A DNA stretch of 6,457 nucleotides, taken from NCBI GenBank assembly GCA_024763575.1, contig JANTFF010000044.1, forward strand, positions 1 to 6,457. The letters are read 5' to 3'. The stretch is from Sulfurovum sp. GTDB taxonomy: Bacteria > Campylobacterota > Campylobacteria > Campylobacterales > Sulfurovaceae. Of this stretch, positions 1 through 5,141 are shown piece after piece; within the stretch, counting starts at the first letter, position 1, and every line of letters starts with the position of its first letter. The notes under the pieces are model-generated. The model did not search any database. It saw only the letters and a program-made list of their open reading frames with translations, and was not told where the DNA came from. Position numbers and translations under genes: made by a program.

Positions 1-40
1 TCTATTAAATTAATCTATTTTTAAGAATAAGGACGAAATT

Positions 41-517
41 ATGAAATTAAAAGAAATTGCAAATGTAATAAAAGGAACTCATCTAAAAGAGAAAGAGAGT
101 GATACCAAAGAGCATAAAATTTATAAAGAACTTACTATGCTCTCTTTGGAGCCTATCTCTTTTATAGATGAGCGAAAGCTTATAGAGGTAGATAGTAACA
201 AAAAGGTATCGTCTAAAAACTTAACAAAAGTAGGAGATGTGATTGTTAGTCTCTATTTCCCTATGATTGCTTGTTTCGTAGAAGAAGGTCAAGAGGGATT
301 GGTAATTCCACACTATATGGCAGTTGTTCGTTTGAAAAAGGGTGTAAAATTGGATTCAAGATTTATTGTGCAGTTTATAAACTCAACACGAGGAAGAAAA
401 GCAATATGTGAAAAGGTATCAAAATTATATACTATTAGACCAACCTCTTTGTCTCTTACATATCTAAATAATGTAGATATTTTGGACAAAGAGAATGTAT
501 TATTGGAGAGTTTTTAG
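41..517 (+). CDS. Orphan HsdS-like single target-recognition-domain protein
   Basis: This 158-residue protein resembles one target-recognition domain (TRD) of a type I restriction-modification specificity subunit. The N-terminus has the typical 'KLKEIANVIKG' opening. A central 'LTKVGDVIVSL' (about residues 60-70) matches the 'L..GDill' strand of TRDs. An 'AVVRLKKG...LDSRFIVQFINSTRGRKAI' stretch follows, as in TRDs, where 'vlrlk...vdp.yl..fl.s..g' precedes the end of the domain. A full HsdS has two TRDs joined by long conserved helices; here the protein stops where the first helix would begin, so the helices that dock HsdM are missing. No hsdM or hsdR is visible, but only 40 bp lie upstream. 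The ATG start has AAGGA at 29-33, seven bases away. The frame is intact and codon use resembles its neighbours, which argues against recent decay. It converges on adk with overlapping stops. Whether it binds DNA is unknown. The family call is moderately sure; the function is not. Confidence 0.62.
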   Translation: MKLKEIANVIKGTHLKEKESDTKEHKIYKELTMLSLEPISFIDERKLIEVDSNKKVSSKNLTKVGDVIVSLYFPMIACFVEEGQEGLVIPHYMAVVRLKKGVKLDSRFIVQFINSTRGRKAICEKVSKLYTIRPTSLSLTYLNNVDILDKENVLLESF

Positions 518-1110
518 ATTTTACTATGAATAAACTTATCCATATCTTCAACAATTACTTCAAGTGTTCTCTCTCCATCAATTACTTGAAGTAGATTTTT
601 GTCTGTGTAAAATTTTTGAATTTCACTTAATGGGTCTGTATAGATTTTCATTCTATTATAAAATACTTCTATACTATCATCACTTCTCTGCTCACCCTCT
701 TTTGCCTCTGATGCACGACCCAAAATTCTATCTTTGGCTACTTGTTCACTTACTCTTACTTCTATAACCGATACTAGCTCAATATCATCTTTTTGATTTA
801 ATAGTTCATCTAGTGCCCTCATCTGTTCAACGCTTCTTGGATAGCCATCTATAAGTACATTATTTACAGGTGCATTATCGATTGCAGATACAATAGTATC
901 TACTATAATCTCTAATGGTACTAACGCACCTCTTGAGATATAGCTCTCTATAGTTTGACCAAGCTCACTACCACTTGATACTTCGGCTCTTAGCATATCA
1001 CCTGTTGAGTAGTGAACAATACTATCACTTCGTTTTTTTGCTATTAGACTAGCATCAGTTGTTTTCCCTGAACCTGGAGCTCCAATAATTAAAAATAATT
1101 TTTTTGCCAC
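514..1110 (-). CDS. adk: Adenylate kinase, short-LID type
   Basis: Cytoplasmic adenylate kinase (ATP + AMP = 2 ADP), 198 residues. The P-loop is GAPGSGKTT at residues 10-18. The AMP-binding 'STGDMLR' is at 35-41, and 'IDGYPRS', with the Arg that contacts AMP, is at 87-93. 'KDRILGRASE' opens the LID, and 'NRMKIYTDPL' follows at 152-161. The LID is short (roughly residues 131-146) and lacks both the long insert of E. coli-type enzymes and the zinc-binding cysteines of Gram-positive ones; short LIDs are usual in Campylobacter and Helicobacter Adk. The start is GTG at 1108-1110, supported by AAGGA at 1118-1122 with a 7-base spacer; no better ATG lies nearby. It sits 14 bp after the aspS stop, so it is probably co-transcribed with and downstream of aspS. 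Its TAA overlaps the TAG of the convergent gene on the other strand. Confidence 0.96.
   Translation of the reverse strand: MAKKLFLIIGAPGSGKTTDASLIAKKRSDSIVHYSTGDMLRAEVSSGSELGQTIESYISRGALVPLEIIVDTIVSAIDNAPVNNVLIDGYPRSVEQMRALDELLNQKDDIELVSVIEVRVSEQVAKDRILGRASEAKEGEQRSDDSIEVFYNRMKIYTDPLSEIQKFYTDKNLLQVIDGERTLEVIVEDMDKFIHSKI
556..593. repeat. 10-bp inverted repeat inside the adk 3' end
   Basis: TACTTCAAGT at 556-565 and its exact reverse complement ACTTGAAGTA at 584-593 are separated by 18 bases, within the codons for the last 30 or so residues of adk. In RNA this could form a 10-bp stem, but it is A/T-rich and no U-run follows on the minus strand, so it does not look like a terminator. Each arm is almost self-complementary, so the two also form a near-perfect direct repeat (CAATTACTT, one mismatch, then AAGT). 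It may be coincidence of A/T-rich codons. Confidence 0.45.
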
Positions 1111-1117
1111 TGTTTTT

Positions 1118-1122
1118 TCCTT
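1118..1122 (-). promoter_or_regulatory. Shine-Dalgarno of adk
   Basis: AAGGA read on the minus strand, seven bases before the GTG at 1108-1110. It lies in the 14-bp gap after the aspS stop and fixes GTG as the adk start. Confidence 0.75.
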
Positions 1123-1124
1123 TT

Positions 1125-2891
1125 TTATATATTTTGTTGTTTACGAACTCTAATACTAAGTTCATTCAACTGTTCACTATCAACCTCACTTGGTGCATTA
1201 GTTAATAGACATTGTGCTTTTTGAGTTTTTGGGAATGCAATAACTTCACGGATGCTACTAGCCCCAGTCATAAGCATAATCAATCTATCTAAACCAAATG
1301 CAATTCCACCATGTGGAGGAGCTCCAAATTGAAGAGCATTGAGTAAGAACCCAAACTTAGCATCTGCCTCTTCATCTGAAATACCCAAAAGTTTAAATAC
1401 CTCTGCTTGAATATCCTCTTTGTGAATACGGATAGAACCACCACCAAGTTCTGTACCATTTAATACCAAGTCATAAGCGATAGACTCTATCTCTTCTATA
1501 TCATCGAAGTTGATTTTGCCATTTTCATCAGTTTTTGGCATAGTAAATGGGTGGTGAAGTGCTTTTACTTTTCCATCTTCTTCTTCAAACATAGGGAAAT
1601 CCATAACCCATAAGAACTCAAATCTGTCTTTTGGAATTATATCCATAATCTCTGCTAAATGAATTCTAAATCTACCCATATAATCAAGTACTAATTTTTT
1701 GTTACCAGCACCAAAGAATACAGCATCACCAACTTTTAGTTCACATCTATCTATAATAGCTTCTATATCTTCAGGAGTAAAGAATTTTGTTAGAGGTCCT
1801 TTTAGCCCATCCTCTTTCATTTGGAAATATCCTAAACCAGATGCTCCAAATTTTCGTACATAATCTTCAAATCTTTTCATTTCTCTTTTTGAGAAGATAT
1901 TATCCCCATTTGGAACTTTGAGAGCTTTTATTCTATTCTTTTTACTGTCTTTTGCGATATTTGAGAATATCTCATTATCACATCTAGCAAAAATATCAAT
2001 AACATCAACCATTGCCAAATCATAACGCATATCAGGTTTATCAGAACCATATTTTTCCATCGCTTCACTGTATTGTATTCGTTTAAATGTGTCAGGAATA
2101 TCAAAGCCACAACTTGTAAATATAGAGTGCATAAGTTTTTGGGCAACCTCAATTATATCCTCTTGGTCACAAAAACTCATCTCAATATCTATTTGAGTAA
2201 ATTCAGGTTGTCTATCGGCTCGTAAATCTTCATCTCTAAAACATTTTGCAATCTGAAAATATCTATCAAATCCACCAACCATAAGTAACTGTTTAAAAAG
2301 TTGTGGAGATTGAGGAAGTGCATAAAACTCACCACCATGTACACGGCTAGGAACTAGATAATCTCTAGCTCCTTCTGGAGTTGATTTTGTAATAATAGGT
2401 GTCTCAACTTCTAAAAATCCAAGCTCATCAAGTGCATTTCTAGTAGCAATTGTTGCTTTTGAACGGAGCTTAAAAATATCATAAGATTTTTGAGTTCGTA
2501 GCTCCAAGTATCTATATCTTAGTTTAATCTCTTCATTAACTTTATCATCACCAAGCTCAAATGGCATAGGTAGAGATTTATTTTCAACTACCAAGTTATC
2601 TACTACAATCTCAACTTTACCAGTTTTGAGTTTTGGATTTTCTAACCCCTCACCTCTAGCTCTAACTTTTCCTGTAGCTACCAATACAAATTGGTCTCTA
2701 ATATCTTCAGCTATCTTATGAGCTTCAACATTATCTGCTGGGTCACAAACAAGTTGAACTACCTCATCTTTATCTCTTAAATCTATAAAAATCAGACCAC
2801 CATGGTCTCTTCTGCTAGATACCCAACCAGCAACCGTTACTTCTTGACCAATTAGCGTCTCATTTACATCTGCACAATAGTGTGTTCTCAC
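1125..2891 (-). CDS. aspS: Aspartyl-tRNA synthetase, probably non-discriminating (Asp/Asn)
   Basis: Bacterial-type class IIb AspRS of 588 residues, the usual length (E. coli has about 590). An N-terminal OB-fold anticodon-binding domain (about 1-105, '[21 protein letters not shown]') precedes the catalytic core. The core has '[13 protein letters not shown]' near 171-183, motif 2 '[18 protein letters not shown]' near 218-235, and motif 3 'GLDRL' near 533-537. The bacterial GAD insertion lies between, about 290-430. In the anticodon domain, the loop '[12 protein letters not shown]' (80-91) carries Leu83 and Leu88. These align with Asn82 and Met87 of E. coli, and with the two leucines described in the non-discriminating H. 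pylori enzyme. That suggests this enzyme also makes Asp-tRNA(Asn) for amidation by GatCAB; this is inference. The start is GTG at 2889-2891 with AGAGGA six bases upstream, giving the standard 'RTHYC' N-terminus. It is the first gene of an aspS-adk pair. Confidence 0.97.
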   Translation of the reverse strand: MRTHYCADVNETLIGQEVTVAGWVSSRRDHGGLIFIDLRDKDEVVQLVCDPADNVEAHKIAEDIRDQFVLVATGKVRARGEGLENPKLKTGKVEIVVDNLVVENKSLPMPFELGDDKVNEEIKLRYRYLELRTQKSYDIFKLRSKATIATRNALDELGFLEVETPIITKSTPEGARDYLVPSRVHGGEFYALPQSPQLFKQLLMVGGFDRYFQIAKCFRDEDLRADRQPEFTQIDIEMSFCDQEDIIEVAQKLMHSIFTSCGFDIPDTFKRIQYSEAMEKYGSDKPDMRYDLAMVDVIDIFARCDNEIFSNIAKDSKKNRIKALKVPNGDNIFSKREMKRFEDYVRKFGASGLGYFQMKEDGLKGPLTKFFTPEDIEAIIDRCELKVGDAVFFGAGNKKLVLDYMGRFRIHLAEIMDIIPKDRFEFLWVMDFPMFEEEDGKVKALHHPFTMPKTDENGKINFDDIEEIESIAYDLVLNGTELGGGSIRIHKEDIQAEVFKLLGISDEEADAKFGFLLNALQFGAPPHGGIAFGLDRLIMLMTGASSIREVIAFPKTQKAQCLLTNAPSEVDSEQLNELSIRVRKQQNI

Positions 2892-2897
2892 GATTAT

Positions 2898-2903
2898 TCC
2901 TCT
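2898..2903 (-). promoter_or_regulatory. Shine-Dalgarno of aspS
   Basis: AGAGGA on the minus strand, six bases before the GTG at 2889-2891. It supports the non-ATG start of aspS. Confidence 0.75.
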
Positions 2904-2911
2904 ATCTAAAT

Positions 2912-2928
2912 TACATAATAATTATGTA
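2912..2928. repeat. Perfect 17-bp palindrome in the aspS leader
   Basis: TACATAAT-A-ATTATGTA is an exact 8-bp inverted repeat around one central base. It lies between the candidate -10 box at 2947-2952 and the aspS Shine-Dalgarno, so it would fall in the 5' untranslated leader about 12-28 bases after the predicted transcript start. Twofold symmetry of this size suits a dimeric repressor site. As RNA it could make only a weak six-pair A/U hairpin. In very A/T-rich DNA such a palindrome may also occur by chance, and no regulator can be named. Confidence 0.45.
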
Positions 2929-2946
2929 TATTAAAAAATTTTCGCG

Positions 2947-2952
2947 ATTATA
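2947..2952 (-). promoter_or_regulatory. Candidate sigma-70 -10 box for aspS-adk
   Basis: A perfect TATAAT on the minus strand (context GCGTTATAATCGCG) lies 55 bases upstream of the aspS start. No good -35 hexamer lies 16-18 bases upstream, which is common in Campylobacterota, where sigma-70 promoters rely mainly on the -10. The predicted transcript start is near 2940, giving a leader of about 48 bases. It is the only consensus -10 in the 96-bp gap. Confidence 0.55.
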
Positions 2953-2987
2953 ACGCAAAGTTCCCTATAAGTACGAATATTCTATGT

Positions 2988-3197
2988 TTAAAACTCAAAT
3001 CCACCACCAGCACCTTTGTTCATACTAGAGTAAACAGCATGGACATAGTTGTCTCGTAGTTTACAATTAAGAAGTTGGGAACATTTGAGACAACTATCAA
3101 CTTGTTGTTGCTGTTGACAATTTTCTAGTTCTTTTTTTTTGATTTGAAGTTCTAACTCCCACTCATCTAATTGTATATCTTCTCTAGTCTCTTCCAT
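2988..3197 (-). CDS. Conserved-looking 69-residue four-cysteine protein, coupled to fbp
   Basis: Function not recognised. The protein has three parts: a charged, probably helical N-terminal half (residues 5-32, heptad-like '[17 protein letters not shown]') ending in five glutamines; a cysteine cluster C27-x8-C36-x2-C39-x5-C45; and a tail '[20 protein letters not shown]' whose glycine-rich end with aromatic residues looks constrained. The cysteines could bind zinc or an Fe-S cluster; this is inference. There is no signal peptide or membrane segment, so it is probably cytoplasmic. The ATG at 3195-3197 lies within fbp, a 14-bp overlap, with AGAGG at 3201-3205 only three bases away. Together these suggest translational coupling to fbp. 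I recall a small gene in the same place next to fbp in Campylobacter jejuni (Cj0839c). Intact frame, conserved-looking composition and operon position make it a real gene; no role can be assigned. Confidence 0.8.
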   Translation of the reverse strand: MEETREDIQLDEWELELQIKKKELENCQQQQQVDSCLKCSQLLNCKLRDNYVHAVYSSMNKGAGGGFEF

Positions 3198-4032
3198 AAG
3201 CCTCTTTTAGAGCATTTATCTCATACTTAGAACCAAAGAAACATGGTGAGGTATCATGTGGGTGAGATGGTACTAACTCTAATAGTCTCTCTCCTTTATC
3301 ATTGATAGCCTCTCCTCCTGCTTGTTCATATATTAGAGCAAACGGTATTACTTCAAATAGCTGTCTTAGCTTTCCATTTGGTTTATCTGTGGTTGCAGGA
3401 TATGAAAATAGTCCACCACCTTTTAGTAAAATTTGATGTAGGTCTGGAACCATACCACCTGAATAACGCAATCTATAACCCTCTTGAAACAGTCTATCTA
3501 TAAAGTTTTTATGAGTTTTTGACCAATTTTGTTGTGTTCCACCAGGTCCATTTAGTTTACCTTTTTCATCTAGTGTTATTTCACCTAATTCTCTAAATGT
3601 CTCTTGGTATCCACCATATAGTAGTGGTTTCATATCTCTTTCTACATATACCATCTCTACTCTAGGACCATATACTATATATGCAGATGCTATTAAGTTC
3701 TCACCTTTTAGCTCACCTTTATAAATTCCAAATATAGAACCTACAGATAGGTTTACATCAACCAAGCTAGAACCATCTAATGGGTCATAACATAATGTAT
3801 ATTCTCCATTTGGGTTCATTTCCATTACTCCCTTTTTCTCTTCGCTTACAAGTGCTTTGACTGAACTGACATTAGTAAAAGCTTTTTCGATAATCAAATC
3901 ACTCTTTACATCTAGTTTTAGTTGCTCTTCACCTGAACTATTTTCACTATCACTATATCCTAAATCCTCTGTTTGTATTGCATTTTCAATTTCAAAAGCA
4001 ATTTTTTTAATAGTCTCTACTATATTTAACAT
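3184..4032 (-). CDS. fbp: Fructose-1,6-bisphosphatase, class I
   Basis: Cytoplasmic class I FBPase (fructose 1,6-bisphosphate to fructose 6-phosphate), the committed step of gluconeogenesis. In an autotroph or an amino-acid user this step supplies hexose for the cell wall and sugars. The 282 residues include all landmarks. 'VSEE' (62-65) and 'DPLDGSS' (83-89), with Asp83 and Asp86, are metal ligands and are followed by 'SVGSIFGIY' (96-104). '[11 protein letters not shown]' (189-199) is the substrate-phosphate segment. '[15 protein letters not shown]' (226-240) supplies the last metal ligand, Glu227. It is shorter than the roughly 330 residues of E. coli Fbp, mostly because the N-terminal regulatory segment is shorter, so AMP control may differ. 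The ATG at 4030-4032 has AGAGG at 4040-4044 with a 7-base spacer. It begins two bases after the mobB stop and overlaps the following small gene, so the three form one transcription unit. Confidence 0.96.
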   Translation of the reverse strand: MLNIVETIKKIAFEIENAIQTEDLGYSDSENSSGEEQLKLDVKSDLIIEKAFTNVSSVKALVSEEKKGVMEMNPNGEYTLCYDPLDGSSLVDVNLSVGSIFGIYKGELKGENLIASAYIVYGPRVEMVYVERDMKPLLYGGYQETFRELGEITLDEKGKLNGPGGTQQNWSKTHKNFIDRLFQEGYRLRYSGGMVPDLHQILLKGGGLFSYPATTDKPNGKLRQLFEVIPFALIYEQAGGEAINDKGERLLELVPSHPHDTSPCFFGSKYEINALKEAYGRD

Positions 4033-4034
4033 TT

Positions 4035-4529
4035 TTATACCTCTTTTGCATTTTTTTCTATCCAGCCTATTATCTCACTAGTACTGTTTAGATTGAGTAT
4101 ATCTATCTCTTGGGGTATATTATACTCTTTGATATTTATACTTTCGTCAATTGCAATCGCTTCACTGTAATCAAGATAACTCTCATCTATTTTGTTACGA
4201 AAAATAGCTATTCGTGGAAGAGGTAGAGTTTTGAGACCCTCAACTAATAAAATATCAAAATGGTTAAATATCCTAATAATATCATCTAACTCTTTGTATC
4301 GTTTGGAGAGATATGTTGTGCGAGTAGGGGAGACTACAACCACCTCTGCACCTGTTTGTGAAAATTTATAACTATCTTTGCCCTCTTTGTCAAATATCGC
4401 TTTGTCTTTAGGGTCATGTTTGATAATTGCTATCTCTTTGGTTTTGATTAAAACCTTCGCAACTTTTTCAATAAGGGTAGTTTTGCCACTACCTGATGGA
4501 CCTGTAAATGCTACAGCATACCGTTTCAT
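4035..4529 (-). CDS. mobB: MobB-type molybdopterin-guanine dinucleotide adapter GTPase
   Basis: MobB family P-loop protein, 164 residues from the chosen start. MobB binds GTP and assists MobA in attaching GMP to molybdopterin. The finished cofactor serves enzymes such as periplasmic nitrate reductase and formate dehydrogenase, both common in Campylobacterota. The Walker A motif is GPSGSGKTT at residues 10-18. '[26 protein letters not shown]' (36-61) is the family signature (KH...D..GKDS...GA), and 'ILLVEGLK' (93-100) is the Walker B-like strand. The frame extends upstream to a TTG at 4566-4568 and an ATG at 4563-4565. The ATG at 4527-4529 is preferred: it puts the P-loop at the usual distance from the N-terminus and has AAGGA at 4535-4539, five bases away. 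The longer version would also run across the candidate -10 box. It is the first gene of the mobB-fbp-small protein cluster. No mobA or moe genes are in view. Confidence 0.9.
   Translation of the reverse strand: MKRYAVAFTGPSGSGKTTLIEKVAKVLIKTKEIAIIKHDPKDKAIFDKEGKDSYKFSQTGAEVVVVSPTRTTYLSKRYKELDDIIRIFNHFDILLVEGLKTLPLPRIAIFRNKIDESYLDYSEAIAIDESINIKEYNIPQEIDILNLNSTSEIIGWIEKNAKEV
4040..4044 (-). promoter_or_regulatory. Shine-Dalgarno of fbp inside the mobB end
   Basis: AGAGG on the minus strand, seven bases before the fbp ATG and embedded in the last codons of mobB. It points to tightly linked translation of mobB and fbp. Confidence 0.7.
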
Positions 4530-4534
4530 TTTTT

Positions 4535-4539
4535 TCCTT
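4535..4539 (-). promoter_or_regulatory. Shine-Dalgarno deciding the mobB start
   Basis: AAGGA on the minus strand, five bases before the ATG at 4527-4529. The upstream in-frame ATG and TTG near 4563-4568 have no comparable site, so the shorter protein is chosen. Confidence 0.75.
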
Positions 4540-4556
4540 GGATAAATTAATATTGG

Positions 4557-4562
4557 ATTATA
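4557..4562 (-). promoter_or_regulatory. Candidate -10 box for the mobB-fbp cluster
   Basis: Perfect TATAAT on the minus strand in context GATGTATAATCC, with a predicted transcript start near 4550 and a leader of about 20 bases. A TTGTCA lies upstream at 4575-4580, but only 12 bases separate them, too close to act as a normal -35. It is divergent from the lipoprotein promoter candidate about 20 bp away. Confidence 0.5.
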
Positions 4563-4583
4563 CATCAATATTTATGACAAATG

Positions 4584-4592
4584 TGTTAAAAT
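4584..4592 (+). promoter_or_regulatory. Candidate extended -10 promoter of the lipoprotein gene
   Basis: TGTTAAAAT fits the extended -10 pattern TGnTATAAT with one mismatch. The predicted transcript start is near 4599, giving a leader of about 23 bases. AGAGG at 4608-4612 is a good Shine-Dalgarno nine bases before the ATG at 4622. No convincing -35 is present. A/T-rich surroundings make other -10 choices possible, for example around 4596-4602. Confidence 0.4.
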
Positions 4593-4621
4593 GTTTAAAT
4601 ATTAAATAGAGGTTAATAAAA

Positions 4622-5137
4622 ATGTATAAAAAAATATTGTTACTATCTATACTTTTGATTATATTAGGTTGTAGTACTAAAGAGAAGGATAATATATCTC
4701 AACTTTTTACCAAAGATGATATTTATCATATTAGTCTGTTAAATACTCAAAAAGCTCAACTTATAGCATCATTAGAGACCAAAGCACTACTAACTGCTAC
4801 TTATCTAAATCCTGTTTTTACAAAAAAGAATTGTAAAAACTTTTGTGTAGATGTATCTGGAGGTGAGTACTTTTTTGTAGGAGTTTATATAAATGGAAGT
4901 AAGATAAACCATTTTGATGATAAAGGTTACTTTCTAACACTAAATGGTATGAAGCCTATAGAGATAAAAGAGTTAGACAAAGATGACCCATTAAGATATG
5001 AAATGCCTATGGTTGATAACTGGAGTACATATTATAAAGTCAAATATCCGACAGTTAATAGCAAAAAGCTCAAACTTGTATTTGAAAGTGATAGATTTGG
5101 TAAAGATGTTTTGACTTTTAGAAAACCAAAAAAATAA
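4622..5137 (+). CDS. Small predicted outer-membrane lipoprotein of unknown function
   Basis: A 171-residue protein with a clear lipoprotein signal: 'MYKK' is followed by a hydrophobic stretch (5-15) and the lipobox L-I-L-G-C with the modified cysteine at residue 17. Ser18 follows, which under the +2 rule favours outer-membrane sorting. The mature part starts with a charged linker, then a mixed, probably beta-rich domain with a cysteine pair C71-x3-C75 that could form a disulfide in the periplasm. I recognise no catalytic motif. The gene lies between mobB and the transglycosylase, on the opposite strand to both, and only four bases separate its stop from the transglycosylase stop. I recall a lipoprotein gene in the same place in Campylobacter jejuni (Cj0842), so the position looks conserved. 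A link to cell-wall or envelope upkeep is only suggested by the neighbour. The localisation call is strong; the function is unknown. Confidence 0.88.
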   Translation: MYKKILLLSILLIILGCSTKEKDNISQLFTKDDIYHISLLNTQKAQLIASLETKALLTATYLNPVFTKKNCKNFCVDVSGGEYFFVGVYINGSKINHFDDKGYFLTLNGMKPIEIKELDKDDPLRYEMPMVDNWSTYYKVKYPTVNSKKLKLVFESDRFGKDVLTFRKPKK

Positions 5138-5141
5138 TTAG

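Noticed and set aside
1..24. Possible C-terminal tail of an upstream gene ending at TAA 22-24
   Set aside because: Only seven codons are visible in that frame, too few to tell coding from non-coding DNA.
564..767. Plus-strand open frame opposite adk
   Set aside because: It lies fully antisense to adk, which is certain by motifs. The translation is rich in Leu, Phe, His and Tyr as expected from a shadow frame, and no ribosome-binding site was noted.
1928..2152. Minus-strand open frame inside aspS
   Set aside because: It is a different frame of the aspS coding region, with no motif or independent signals.
2973..2987. GAATATTC palindrome just after the small Cys gene, as a terminator
   Set aside because: It has no G/C stem, no loop and no following U-run, so termination of the mobB-fbp unit here is not supported.
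3100..3117. CAA/CAG-type triplet run encoding five glutamines in the small Cys protein
   Set aside because: Too short and too mixed in codons to be a phase-variable or unstable repeat.
3857..4081. Plus-strand open frame opposite the fbp start and mobB end
   Set aside because: Antisense shadow of two certain genes. Its hydrophobic, Ser/Leu/Phe-rich translation mirrors A/T-rich codons on the other strand and is not a credible membrane protein.
4530..4568. Longer mobB N-terminus starting at TTG 4566-4568 or ATG 4563-4565
   Set aside because: It would add 12-13 residues not typical of the family, overlaps the candidate -10 box, and lacks a Shine-Dalgarno; the ATG at 4527-4529 has a clear AAGGA.
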